Of a stretch of 64,000 bases of DNA, positions 9,210 to 19,041 are shown in pieces. Each line of letters opens with the position of its first letter. Position 1 is the first letter of the stretch. The DNA is from Perlucidibaca piscinae DSM 21586. Its GTDB lineage: Bacteria > Pseudomonadota > Gammaproteobacteria > Pseudomonadales > Moraxellaceae. The notes below the pieces were generated by a model. It searched no databases, was not told the DNA's origin, and was given only the letters and a program-made list of their open reading frames with translations. Where the stretch lies: positions 1-64,000 of the forward strand of contig NZ_ATUE01000008.1 in assembly GCF_000420045.1 (NCBI RefSeq), read 5' to 3'. A program made the translations under genes and the position numbers.

Positions 9210-10484
9210 ATGGACAAATTGCTTATTTCCGGTGGTCGCGCCCTGCGTGGCGAAGTCCGCATTTCCGGCGCCAAGAACGCTGCATTGCCGCTGCTGGTGA
9301 GCCCGCTGCTGGCCGATGGCGTGGTCACCATCGGCAATGTGCCGCATCTGCAGGATGTCACCACCATCCTCCAGGTGCTCGGTCGCATGGGCGTCACGGT
9401 CACCATGATGGAAAACAACCAGGTCGAGATCGATGCGCGCACCCTGACCAGTGCCGTCGCGCCCTACGAGCTGGTGCGCACCATGCGCGCCTCCATTCTC
9501 GTGCTCGGCCCGTTGCTGGCGCGCCACGGCGAGGCCTCGGTGTCGCTGCCTGGCGGCTGCGCCATCGGTTCGCGTCCGGTCGACCAGCACCTGAAGGCGC
9601 TGGTGGCCATGGGCGCCGACATCCGGGTCGAGAACGGCTACGTGCATGGCAAGGTCAATGGCCGCCTCAAGGGCACCCGACTGGTGTTCGACATGGTCAC
9701 TGTCGGCGGCACCGAGAACATCCTGATGGCAGCCACGCTGGCCGAAGGCACCACCGTCATCGAGAACGCCGCACGGGAGCCCGAGATCGTCAACCTGGCC
9801 GACATTCTCAAGGCCATGGGCGCGAAGATCGAGGGTGCCGGCACTGACACCATCACCGTGCATGGCGTCGAGAGCCTGCATGGCTGCACCCATGACGTCA
9901 TTCCCGATCGCATCGAGACCGGCTCCTACCTGTGTGCCGCCGCCATGACGGGTGGTCACGTCCGCACCACGGCCGCCGATCCCAAGCAGCTCGATGCCGT
10001 GCTGCTCAAGCTGCAGGAAGCCGGTGCCGTGATCACCACCGGTCCGGACTGGATCGATCTCGACATGCAGGGCCGCCGTCCGAAGGCCGTCAGCTTCCGC
10101 ACGGCGCCGCACCCGGCCTTTCCGACCGACATGCAGGCCCAGTTCATGGCCCTGAACACCATCGCGGAAGGCACCAGCACGATTGCCGAGACCATCTTCG
10201 AAAACCGCTTCATGCATGTGCCGGAGCTCTGCCGCTTCGGTGCCAAGGTGGCAGTCGATGGTCACACCGCCATTGTCACCGGCGTCGAGAAGCTGCAGGC
10301 GGCCCCGGTCATGGCCACGGATCTGCGCGCCTCGATGTCGCTGGTGCTGGCCGGCCTGGCGGCAGAGGGTGATACCGTCATTGATCGCCTGTACCACATG
10401 GATCGCGGCTACGAACGTCTTGAGGAGAAGCTGGCCGGCCTCGGTGCCCAGCTGCGACGCATCTCGGCGCGGAGCGGTTCATGA
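9210..10484 (+). CDS. murA: UDP-N-acetylglucosamine 1-carboxyvinyltransferase
   Basis: A 424-residue EPSP-synthase-fold enzyme that transfers enolpyruvate from PEP to UDP-GlcNAc, the first committed step of peptidoglycan synthesis in the cytoplasm. The substrate-binding Lys lies in SGAKNAALPLL (residues 19-29) and the catalytic, fosfomycin-reactive Cys is C117 in LPGGCAIGSRPVD. The length is normal. It overlaps hisG by ATGA, tying cell-wall and histidine genes together as in Pseudomonas. Confidence 0.98.
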   Translation: MDKLLISGGRALRGEVRISGAKNAALPLLVSPLLADGVVTIGNVPHLQDVTTILQVLGRMGVTVTMMENNQVEIDARTLTSAVAPYELVRTMRASILVLGPLLARHGEASVSLPGGCAIGSRPVDQHLKALVAMGADIRVENGYVHGKVNGRLKGTRLVFDMVTVGGTENILMAATLAEGTTVIENAAREPEIVNLADILKAMGAKIEGAGTDTITVHGVESLHGCTHDVIPDRIETGSYLCAAAMTGGHVRTTAADPKQLDAVLLKLQEAGAVITTGPDWIDLDMQGRRPKAVSFRTAPHPAFPTDMQAQFMALNTIAEGTSTIAETIFENRFMHVPELCRFGAKVAVDGHTAIVTGVEKLQAAPVMATDLRASMSLVLAGLAAEGDTVIDRLYHMDRGYERLEEKLAGLGAQLRRISARSGS

Positions 10485-11131
10485 GCCTGACCATTGCCCT
10501 GTCCAAGGGACGCATTCTCAAGGACACCTTGCCGCTGCTGGCCGAGGCGGGCATCGAGCTGCTCGAGGATCCGGAGAAGAGCCGCAAGCTGATCTTCCCG
10601 ACCACGCATCCCGAGGTGCGCATCATCATCCTGCGTGCCACCGACGTGCCGACCTTCGTGCAGCAGGGCGCTGCCGACATCGGCGTTGCCGGCAAGGACG
10701 TGCTGGTCGAGCATGGTGCCGAGGGCCTCTACGAGCTGGTTGATCTGCGCATCGCAACCTGCCGCCTGATGACGGCCGGCAAGGTCGGTGCCGTCCATCC
10801 GGGGCGTCGTCTGCGCGTGGCCACCAAGTTCGTCAACATCGCCAAGCGCTGGTATGCCGAGCAGGGCGAGCAGGTCGAGCTGATCAAGCTCTACGGCTCC
10901 ATGGAGCTGGCGCCGATCATGGATCTCGCCGATCTCATCGTCGATGTCGTCGACACCGGCAAGACCCTGAAGGAAAACGGTCTCGAGCCGCGTGACCTGA
11001 TCATGCCGGTGAGTTCGCGTCTGGTTGTGAACAAGACCGCGATGAAGCTGAAACAGGCTAGAATCCAGCCGCTTGTGGACCAGCTCCAGGCCGCCGTCGT
11101 GCGTCGCCAGGCCAGCCACGTTCACGCCTGA
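10481..11131 (+). CDS. hisG: ATP phosphoribosyltransferase, short form
   Basis: A 216-residue HisG, the first enzyme of histidine synthesis (ATP plus PRPP to phosphoribosyl-ATP). It starts MSLTIALSKGRILKDTLPLL and has GAADIGVAGKDVL and the PRPP loop near DLIVDVVDTGKTL. It ends without the C-terminal ACT-like regulatory domain of the about 290-residue long form. Short HisG enzymes work with the HisRS-like regulator HisZ, which is not in this window. A 96-base gap without a gene separates it from hisD. Confidence 0.97.
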   Translation: MSLTIALSKGRILKDTLPLLAEAGIELLEDPEKSRKLIFPTTHPEVRIIILRATDVPTFVQQGAADIGVAGKDVLVEHGAEGLYELVDLRIATCRLMTAGKVGAVHPGRRLRVATKFVNIAKRWYAEQGEQVELIKLYGSMELAPIMDLADLIVDVVDTGKTLKENGLEPRDLIMPVSSRLVVNKTAMKLKQARIQPLVDQLQAAVVRRQASHVHA

Positions 11132-11227
11132 TGTCCGCCCGCGCCCGTCGCTGTTGATCGATCGGGCCGCGAGCCCGCAGGAGGTCTGGTGTCCGGACTT
11201 CCATCCTGGTCGAGATAGAGTAGAGCC

Positions 11228-12544
11228 ATGACGGTGATGCAACGCCTGGACAGCCAGGCCAACGATTTCAACGCCACCCTGGAGCGGCTTCTGGCCTGGG
11301 AGGGCGTTTCCGACGCGGCCGTGCAGGCCACCGTGAACGAGGTCATCGCCCGAGTGCGTGGCGAGGGCGACCTCGCCGTTGTCGACTTCAGCAACCGCTT
11401 CGATCGCCTCCAGGCCGCCGCCATGAGCGATCTGTCGCTGTCGCGCGAACGCCTGCGTCAGGCCCATGACGGCCTGCCTGAGGCCGAACGTGCCGCGCTC
11501 ACGGCGGCGGCCGAGCGCATTCGTCGCTATCACGCGCATCAGAGACAGGACTCCTGGCAGTACACCGAAGCCGACGGCACCGTGCTGGGTCAGCAGGTGA
11601 CGCCGCTGGATCGTGTCGGCATCTACGTGCCGGGCGGCAAGGCCTCCTATCCGTCCTCGGTGCTGATGAACGCGATCCCGGCCAAGGTTGCCGGTGTCGC
11701 CGAGGTCATCATGTGCGTGCCGACGCCGGGTGGTGAGGTCAACGAACTGGTGCTGGCGGCCGCCTGGCTGGCCGGTGTCGACCAGGTCTTCACCATCGGC
11801 GGTGCCCAGGCCGTGGCCGCGCTGGCCTACGGCACGCAGTCGGTCCCGCGTGTCGACAAGATCGTCGGTCCCGGCAACATCTACGTCGCCACCGCCAAGC
11901 GCCAGGTCTTCGGTCAGGTCGGCATCGACATGATCGCCGGACCGTCGGAGATCCTCATCTACTGCGACGGCCTCACCGATCCGGCATGGATCGCCATGGA
12001 CCTGTTCTCGCAGGCCGAGCACGATGAGCTGGCGCAATCCATCCTGATCGCCAGCGATCCCACCTACCTGGATGCGGTGGCGGCTGAAGTGGAGAAGCTG
12101 CTGCCGTCGCTGGAGCGGGAAGCCATCGCGCGCACCTCGCTGCGTGACCGTGGCGCGCTGATCCTGGTGCGTGACGAGGACGAGGCGCTGGCACTGATCA
12201 ACCGCATCGCGCCCGAGCACCTGGAGCTGTCGGTGGCCGATCCGCAGGCGCTGCTGCCGCGCATCCGTCATGCCGGCGCCATCTTCATGGGCCGCCACAC
12301 GCCGGAAGCGCTGGGCGACTACTGCGCAGGGCCCAATCACGTGCTGCCGACCTCGGGCACCGCACGCTTCTCGTCGCCGCTGGGTGTCTATGACTTCCAG
12401 AAGCGCAGCAGCCTGATCGGCTGCTCCCCGGCGGGCGCGTCGACACTGGCCGGCATCGCCTCGGTGCTGGCGCGCGGCGAGGGCCTGACCGCGCACGCGC
12501 GCTCGGCGGAATACCGTTTGCTGCCCGACATCGGCAAGGAGTGA
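11228..12544 (+). CDS. hisD: Histidinol dehydrogenase
   Basis: A 438-residue enzyme that makes histidine from histidinol in two NAD-dependent oxidations. Zinc ligands are visible as Gln and His in FSQAEHDE, Asp in LGDYCAGPNHVLPT and a C-terminal His in GLTAHARSAEYR. The catalytic Glu-His pair is in IAPEHLEL. The motif IVGPGNIYVATAKR is conserved. An alternative ATG lies three codons in (11237). It overlaps the hisC region by GTGA. Confidence 0.98.
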   Translation: MTVMQRLDSQANDFNATLERLLAWEGVSDAAVQATVNEVIARVRGEGDLAVVDFSNRFDRLQAAAMSDLSLSRERLRQAHDGLPEAERAALTAAAERIRRYHAHQRQDSWQYTEADGTVLGQQVTPLDRVGIYVPGGKASYPSSVLMNAIPAKVAGVAEVIMCVPTPGGEVNELVLAAAWLAGVDQVFTIGGAQAVAALAYGTQSVPRVDKIVGPGNIYVATAKRQVFGQVGIDMIAGPSEILIYCDGLTDPAWIAMDLFSQAEHDELAQSILIASDPTYLDAVAAEVEKLLPSLEREAIARTSLRDRGALILVRDEDEALALINRIAPEHLELSVADPQALLPRIRHAGAIFMGRHTPEALGDYCAGPNHVLPTSGTARFSSPLGVYDFQKRSSLIGCSPAGASTLAGIASVLARGEGLTAHARSAEYRLLPDIGKE

Positions 12545-12549
12545 CTGGC

Positions 12550-13626
12550 ATGAGCCGTTTCTGGAGTCCGTTCGTCCACGATCTGGTGCCCTACGTACCG
12601 GGTGAACAGCCGCAGATCGCCAACCTGGTCAAGCTCAACACCAACGAGCACCCGTTCGGGCCGTCGCCGCGCGCGATCGCCGCCATGAAGGCGGCAGTGG
12701 ATGACGACCTGCGCCTGTACCCCGATCCGGCCTCGCTGCGTCTGCGCACGGTCATCGCCGAGCACTTCGATCTCGCCGGGCAGGGTGGCGATGCGTCCTG
12801 GGTGTTCGTCGGCAACGGTTCCGACGAGGTGCTCGCGCATGCCTTTCACGGCCTGTTCCGGCATGAGCAGCCGCTGCTGTTCCCGGACATCAGCTACAGC
12901 TTCTACCAGGTCTACGCCGGCCTTTACGACATCCGCCACGAGACGGTCCCGCTGACGGCCGCGCTGGAGATCGACCCGGCGGATTACAGCCGTCCCAATG
13001 GCGGCATCATCTTTCCGAATCCGAACGCGCCCACCGGACGCCTGCTGCCGCTGCAGGCGGTCGAACGCATCCTGCAGGCCAATCCGGATTCGGTGGTGCT
13101 GGTCGACGAGGCCTACATCGATTTCGGCGGCGACAGCGCCATCGCGCTGGTTGGCCGCTACCCGAACCTGCTGGTGACCCAGACCCTGTCCAAGTCGCGA
13201 GCCCTGGCCGGCCTGCGCGTCGGCTTCGCCATCGGCCAGCCGGCGCTGATCGAGGCGCTGGTGCGCATCAAGGACAGCTTCAACTCCTATCCGCTGGGGC
13301 GTGTCGCGCAGGCAGGTGCCATTGCGGCCTTCGAGGACAGGGCGCATTTCGATGCCATGTGCGAGATGGTCATCATGCAGCGCGACTCGCTGACCCTGAA
13401 GCTGGAGCGGCTCGGCTTCGAGGTGCTGCCATCCGGTGCCAACTTCATTTTCGCGCGCCACCCGTCACATGCGGGCGCCGACCTGACGGCGGCGCTGCGC
13501 GAGCGGGCGGTGCTGGTGCGTCACTTCAAGTCGCCACGCATACGGGATTACCTGCGCATCACCATCGGCACGCCGGAGCAGCACCGGTCGCTGTTGGGGG
13601 CGCTGGAGGAGATTCTGGCGGGCTGA
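12550..13626 (+). CDS. hisC: Histidinol-phosphate aminotransferase
   Basis: A 358-residue fold-type I PLP enzyme converting imidazole acetol phosphate to histidinol phosphate. Seen: LNTNEHPFGPSP near the N-terminus, IIFPNPNAPTGRLLP, VVLVDEAYIDF and the PLP lysine in TLSKSRALAGLRVGFA. ATG 12550 is chosen because AAGGAG ends 8 bases before it; the GTG at 12541 that overlaps hisD is in frame but too close to that site. It is the last gene before the AT-rich island. Confidence 0.97.
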   Translation: MSRFWSPFVHDLVPYVPGEQPQIANLVKLNTNEHPFGPSPRAIAAMKAAVDDDLRLYPDPASLRLRTVIAEHFDLAGQGGDASWVFVGNGSDEVLAHAFHGLFRHEQPLLFPDISYSFYQVYAGLYDIRHETVPLTAALEIDPADYSRPNGGIIFPNPNAPTGRLLPLQAVERILQANPDSVVLVDEAYIDFGGDSAIALVGRYPNLLVTQTLSKSRALAGLRVGFAIGQPALIEALVRIKDSFNSYPLGRVAQAGAIAAFEDRAHFDAMCEMVIMQRDSLTLKLERLGFEVLPSGANFIFARHPSHAGADLTAALRERAVLVRHFKSPRIRDYLRITIGTPEQHRSLLGALEEILAG

Positions 13627-13708
13627 TGGCCTTGGAGTCAGTTTCAGGATGGAAAATTAAGCGTTGAACTATCTGATGTCAGTCGCTGCTATTCATTGCA
13701 GGGTGGTA

Positions 13709-14488
13709 TCATTTTTTTGATGGTCGAAAATACTTCTGTTTTTTCATCTCTGAGTCTAGTGTTTTGATAGTGAATTCTTTCAGCTCATGTATTGCCTGTT
13801 GCCATGTGGTGCATTCAAATTGCGATGGGCTGAGGTAGGGCATGTTTTTACTGATCCATGCTTTTGCATCGTTTACAGAGCACCATCCATCATCTCTCTT
13901 GTTTCTGTCATAAGCTTCGTGGATTGCACTTTTTATCGGTTCTTGCGAGATATAATCGAGGTTTTCAGCCAGAAATCGGATGCCTATTGATATCGACTCT
14001 TTCCAAGAGCGAAGAACGTTTAATTGTTGGTCTGTTTGGGAAATGCAGTTTTTGAGATGGTCCTGTGTTTCAATAATGCTATTCAATTTCCATGTCTCGT
14101 GTCTGTCCAGCAGGTTGTGAACAAGCCGATTTCGCATGGCGACCAAATTCTTGAGATCATTTATTGCTTGTAGTTTTTCTTTTGAATCTTTTATTATGTA
14201 TGATTGAAGATTTATCGATTTGCTTTGTGCTTCTTCATCTGCATTTTTTTCTGTCTCGATGATGAAGTTTTCTATGAATCGATCCAGCGTTTGGCCCATT
14301 CCAAGATTTTTGGTTCGTTCCGTGAGTCCGAGAACACTTTTTTCTACAGTGCTCTCATCTAAGTTTATGTTCTGTAGTGTGTATATTTGCTTTATGGTCT
14401 TTTCGGCCATTTGAATCTTGAGCAGGCAGAGACCTAAAAGGCGATGCATCTCGGACTTTTCAAATGCAAGATCCAGGTCGTTATCCAT
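13709..14488 (-). CDS. AT-rich orphan: HEPN-like N-terminal region plus C-terminal OST-HTH/LOTUS domain
   Basis: A 259-residue soluble protein with no signal or membrane segment. Its codons are strikingly AT-rich beside the GC-rich neighbours, a sign of recent transfer. The N-terminal two thirds look all-helical; residues 113-124 (KNLVAMRNRLVH) contain R119-x4-H124, the R-x4-6-H signature of HEPN ribonucleases, at the end of a helical region as in that fold. Residues about 183-243 (EPIKSAIHEAYDRN, then DDGWCSVNDAKAWISKNMPY, ending KEFTIKT) match the spacing of OST-HTH/LOTUS RNA-binding domains: a DGW turn, a P-x-L strand region, and a final F-x-I strand. It starts 14 bases after the degS stop with GAGGACA before the ATG, so it is probably co-transcribed with degS. 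Function is not known; an RNA-targeting role in defence or regulation is inference. Confidence 0.7.
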   Translation of the reverse strand: MDNDLDLAFEKSEMHRLLGLCLLKIQMAEKTIKQIYTLQNINLDESTVEKSVLGLTERTKNLGMGQTLDRFIENFIIETEKNADEEAQSKSINLQSYIIKDSKEKLQAINDLKNLVAMRNRLVHNLLDRHETWKLNSIIETQDHLKNCISQTDQQLNVLRSWKESISIGIRFLAENLDYISQEPIKSAIHEAYDRNKRDDGWCSVNDAKAWISKNMPYLSPSQFECTTWQQAIHELKEFTIKTLDSEMKKQKYFRPSKK

Positions 14489-14502
14489 GTGGTTGTCCTC
14501 GC

Positions 14503-15636
<1,134 letters not shown>

Positions 15637-15738
15637 GACGAGATCCTGTTGCGGTCGACTCAAACAACACTATGGGGTGCCTTGCACCACATCACAAGGC
15701 AGCAGCGGGGCACATCCCCGTGGCAGACGAGGAAGCAC

Positions 15739-16497
15739 ATGGCATCACTGAACGCATTGATCGGCCTGCTGGATGACGAGCTGCAACCGGCGCGTTTCGC
15801 GGACTACTGCCCCAACGGCCTGCAGGTCGAGGGGCGGTCCGAGGTCCGGCGCCTGATGACCGGCGTCACCGCCTGCGAGGCCCTGATCGATGCCGCGATC
15901 GCCTGGCAGGCGGATGCCATCCTGGTTCATCACGGCTACTTCTGGAAGGGCGAGAGCCCGGTGCTCAAGGGCATGAAGCGGCGACGCCTGGCGAAGCTGC
16001 TGGCACATGACATCAGCCTGATCGCCTATCACCTGCCGCTGGATGCGCATCCGCAGCTCGGCAACAACGCGCAGCTGGCCGCCGTGCTCGGCCTGAATCG
16101 CACCGGTGCCCTGTTTCCCCACGACAGCCGGGCGGTCGGTGACGTCGGTGAGTGGCCGGCGGCGATGTCGGCGCAGGCGATGCAGCAGCGGCTTGGCGAG
16201 TGTCTCGGTCGGCCGGTTCTGCACATTGCCGGGGGCAGTGCGCCGATACGGCGCGTGGCTTGGTGCACGGGTGGCGCCCAGGGGTTCATGGAGCAGGCCA
16301 TCGAGCAGGGTGTGGATGCCTACCTCAGCGGCGAGATTTCCGAACCCACCGTGCATGCCGCGCGTGAGTCGGGCGTGCACTACTTCGCGCTCGGCCATCA
16401 TGCCAGCGAGCGCTATGGCGTGCAGGCGCTGGGCGGCTGGTGCGCGCAGCGTCTCGGCATCGAGCACTGCTTCACCGACATCGACAATCCGGCCTGA
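15739..16497 (+). CDS. Nif3-like dinuclear metal centre protein (YbgI family)
   Basis: A 252-residue Nif3/YbgI protein. Metal ligands include the paired His at 64-65 (ILVHHGYFWKG), the YHLPLDAHPQLGNN segment near 95-110 and the C-terminal GHHASERYG. Nif3 proteins form hexameric rings with a two-metal site; some have been described as GTP cyclohydrolase I type 2 like, but the physiological role is unclear. It is divergent from degS across a 102-base spacer that carries a small GC hairpin and presumably both promoters. Confidence 0.92.
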   Translation: MASLNALIGLLDDELQPARFADYCPNGLQVEGRSEVRRLMTGVTACEALIDAAIAWQADAILVHHGYFWKGESPVLKGMKRRRLAKLLAHDISLIAYHLPLDAHPQLGNNAQLAAVLGLNRTGALFPHDSRAVGDVGEWPAAMSAQAMQQRLGECLGRPVLHIAGGSAPIRRVAWCTGGAQGFMEQAIEQGVDAYLSGEISEPTVHAARESGVHYFALGHHASERYGVQALGGWCAQRLGIEHCFTDIDNPA

Positions 16498-16513
16498 GAC
16501 GGGGTGTCCGGCG

Positions 16514-17149
16514 TCAGGGCTGCAGCCGGCTGCGCTGCCAGCCAGTGCCGTCGGGCAGGTAGAGCACACGATCATGCAGGCGGCTTGGGCGTCCCTGCCA
16601 GAACTCGACACGATCCGGGCTCAGGCCGTAGCCGCCCCAGTGCGGTGGCCGCGGGACCTCGTCCGGATAGCGCGCGTTCAGTGCCTCGACACGTGCCGCC
16701 AGGCTGATGCCGTCATCGAGCGGCTGGCTCTGTGCCGACGCCCAGGCACCAATGCGGCTGCCGCGCGGGCGTGAGCTGAAATAGGCGTCTGACACGGCGG
16801 CAGGCAGTTGCGTCACGCGACCTTCGACCCGTACCTGGCGCTCCAGCTCAGGCCAGAAGAATGTCACGGCTGCCCACGGCGAGCCGGCCAGCTGCTTGCC
16901 CTTGCGGCTGTCGTAGTTGGTGAAAAAGTGCAGCTGACCCTGCTCCATGCCTTTGAGCAACACGATGCGCGCGCTCGGGCGGCCGTCGTCCGACACCGTG
17001 GACAGGGTCATGGCGGTCGGTTCGGCAGCGCCTGCCCGGATGGCATCGTCGAGCCAGTGCTGCAGCTGCTGCAGCGGGTCATCGGCGCACTCGGCCGGGC
17101 TGAGGCCATGCAGACCGTATTCGATGCGGATGTCGGCAAGTGACGTCAT
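16514..17149 (-). CDS. pdxH: Pyridoxine/pyridoxamine 5'-phosphate oxidase
   Basis: A 211-residue FMN enzyme that makes pyridoxal 5'-phosphate. Seen: IRIEYGLHGLSPAECADDPL, ATAMTLSTV-type FMN region (AMTLSTVSDDGRPSARIVLL), FFTNYDSRKGKQL, and the C-terminal PDRVEFWQGRPSRLHDRVLY with the phosphate-binding Arg/His. Length is typical. It lies three bases after the unnamed 335-residue gene on the same strand and converges with the Nif3-like gene. Confidence 0.97.
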   Translation of the reverse strand: MTSLADIRIEYGLHGLSPAECADDPLQQLQHWLDDAIRAGAAEPTAMTLSTVSDDGRPSARIVLLKGMEQGQLHFFTNYDSRKGKQLAGSPWAAVTFFWPELERQVRVEGRVTQLPAAVSDAYFSSRPRGSRIGAWASAQSQPLDDGISLAARVEALNARYPDEVPRPPHWGGYGLSPDRVEFWQGRPSRLHDRVLYLPDGTGWQRSRLQP

Positions 17150-17152
17150 GGC

Positions 17153-18160
17153 TTACTCCCGGGCCAGCAGTGCCTGGGTGGCAGGCTCGTCGAAGAAGCG
17201 CTGCAGGTGTCCACGCAGGCGTTGCTCGATATGGCCGGAGTCGACCCAGGCCGTCATCAGCGGTTCCCCGATGGCCACCACCTCGCGCACCAGCTGCTCG
17301 CGGGTGATGCCGAGGTCCTCCAGCACTTCCAGGGCCGGCCGCTCGCCGTATTGCTGATACCAGGCATTGACCAGGTAGGAGACCTGCTGGCGCATGAACT
17401 CGGTGCTGCGGATCTGGTTCCAGAACACCACGGCAAGGGTGCTCAGGCCCTGGATCTCGAGATGGCGGGTGGCCTGTCCGAGCTCGTAGGCCTCCAGATG
17501 CGGCCACAGCGTGTCGGCAAAGGCGCGCAGGCGGGTTTCGCTCAGCGATTTCATCAGCAGGCGCTCGCTGTACTCGACGGTGGCGCTGATGTTGCGCGCG
17601 ATGTAGGTCTTGATGGCCTGCTGGGCGGTCTGCTCCAGCGAGCCCATGCGACCGATCACGCCCTTGCCGACCTTGAGCAGCGAGGATACGCCGGGCACGT
17701 TCCGCGCCAGCGGGTTCTCGGTCATCAGGTAGTCGGTGATGCTGCGGTAGAGCACGTCCGACATCAGGTTGAGGTAGATGGGGTTGCGCAGTGCGGTCTG
17801 GATGATTTCCTGGCGCAGGGCGGGGCGGGCGATCAGTCGCTCCACCATGAGGTCGTAGATCTGCCGGCTGATCAGCTGGCGCATCGGCATCTGCTGATGC
17901 GAGGGATTGTTGAGCCCGAGTTCGACCAGCATGGCGACCTGTTCGCGCATCACTTCCGTGGGCGCGTAGCTGAGCACGTTGCGCTCGATCCAGCCGATGG
18001 TCAGGCTGGCCGGGATCAGGCGCGCGATGGGCAGCTGCTCGAGCAGGTCGCAATAGGCCTCGGCTTCGCTGGCCAGATGCTGCGTCAGCGCTTCACCGCG
18101 CAACTCGTTGAGGATGAAGTTCATCTGCGCCTGCATCAGGTCTTGGGCAGTCAGCGGCAT
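17153..18160 (-). CDS. Unnamed 335-residue protein, paralogue A
   Basis: I do not recognise a named family. The protein is rich in helices, with no signal peptide and no clear membrane span. Its middle (residues about 150-240) contains NPIYLNLMSDVLYRSITDYL, then VPGVSSLLKVGKGVIGRMGS, and a SERLLMKSLSE segment. These line up with the product at 19821-20867 (NPILSDMAADLIYRGIKGYL, IPGAGTLMSLGKSVLSKASP, NALLQRLSDE), so the two are paralogues. It is probably co-transcribed with pdxH (3-base gap) and is divergent from the NlpC/P60 gene. GGAG lies 11 bases before the ATG. Confidence 0.85.
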   Translation of the reverse strand: MPLTAQDLMQAQMNFILNELRGEALTQHLASEAEAYCDLLEQLPIARLIPASLTIGWIERNVLSYAPTEVMREQVAMLVELGLNNPSHQQMPMRQLISRQIYDLMVERLIARPALRQEIIQTALRNPIYLNLMSDVLYRSITDYLMTENPLARNVPGVSSLLKVGKGVIGRMGSLEQTAQQAIKTYIARNISATVEYSERLLMKSLSETRLRAFADTLWPHLEAYELGQATRHLEIQGLSTLAVVFWNQIRSTEFMRQQVSYLVNAWYQQYGERPALEVLEDLGITREQLVREVVAIGEPLMTAWVDSGHIEQRLRGHLQRFFDEPATQALLARE

Positions 18161-18332
18161 GAAATCAGGCTCCGGAAATGAGGTCGCATCTGCTGCGCAA
18201 CATAGCGGTTTGACCCGGCAAAATCCATGAGGCGCAATGGTCGCAGCTTGCCAAGGCCATGAATTTCTGGAATAAACGAATTTTCAGGGCCCTTGAGGCA
18301 TTTTTTCCGGCCCCTGCCAGCGAGGAATACAC

Positions 18333-18884
18333 ATGACAAGATCCGGATACGGACGCGCTGCAGCACTCGCTTTTCTGCTGTTTCCCGCTTTTTCCTGGGC
18401 GTTTTCCGTGGTCGATCCGGTGGACGAGCAATCGCCGGTGACGGCTGCTGCTGCCGATGACATGGTGATGACCGCGCTGACCCTGATGGGCACGCCCTAT
18501 CGTTTTGGCGGCTCCTCGCCGGAGCAGGGTTTCGACTGCAGCGGTCTGGTGCAGTACATCTATCGCGACATCAGCAAGGTCACGCTGCCGCGCACCGCGG
18601 CCGAGATGGCCAACCTGGCCGGACGCAATGTCGACACCCGCGAGCTCACGGTCGGTGACCTGATCTTCTTCCGTCTCAACAACAGCACCCGCATCAATCA
18701 CGTGGCCGTCTACATCGGCGAGGACCGATTCGTGCATGCACCGCGTACCGGTGCCGTGGTGCGCATCGACAAGCTCGACAACCGGTACTGGATGCGCTAC
18801 TTCGACAAGGCCCGGCGCCTGTTCACCGATGACGGCCATCTGCAGACCGCGCTGCGTGATGCCGGCGGCAGCCTCGCCCAGTAG
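18333..18884 (+). CDS. Secreted NlpC/P60 peptidoglycan peptidase
   Basis: A 183-residue protein with a signal peptide (hydrophobic AAALAFLLFPAFSWA, cleavage near residue 23) and a C-terminal NlpC/P60 cysteine-peptidase domain. The triad is C69 in GFDCSGLVQYIYRDI, H123 in NHVAVYIGE and H135 in FVHAPRTG. These enzymes cut the gamma-D-Glu to DAP or related stem-peptide bonds in the periplasm. No SH3b or lipobox is present, so it resembles small Spr-like enzymes without the lipid anchor. A strong terminator follows. Confidence 0.9.
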   Translation: MTRSGYGRAAALAFLLFPAFSWAFSVVDPVDEQSPVTAAAADDMVMTALTLMGTPYRFGGSSPEQGFDCSGLVQYIYRDISKVTLPRTAAEMANLAGRNVDTRELTVGDLIFFRLNNSTRINHVAVYIGEDRFVHAPRTGAVVRIDKLDNRYWMRYFDKARRLFTDDGHLQTALRDAGGSLAQ

Positions 18885-18904
18885 GCATTTCCAATTCCTG
18901 AACG

Positions 18905-18925
18905 GCCCGCCTCGGCGGGCTTTTT
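18905..18925 (+). terminator. Intrinsic terminator after the NlpC/P60 gene
   Basis: GCCCGC and GCGGGC arms with a 4-base loop (18905-18920) are followed directly by TTTTT. It sits 20 bases beyond the stop codon. Confidence 0.85.
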
Positions 18926-19041
18926 CATGCGTGTCATGGTGTCGGCCTGGGCATTTGCAGCCGGCGCACGTTTGTGGCGACTCCGCACCTGCGACCTGTG
19001 TAAACTCTGCTCCGATACCGTCCTGTCGGAGAAGCTGCTCA

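Noticed and set aside
10409..12496. A 695-codon minus-strand frame over hisG-hisD
   Set aside because: hisG and hisD are unmistakable on the plus strand; the minus product is a shadow.
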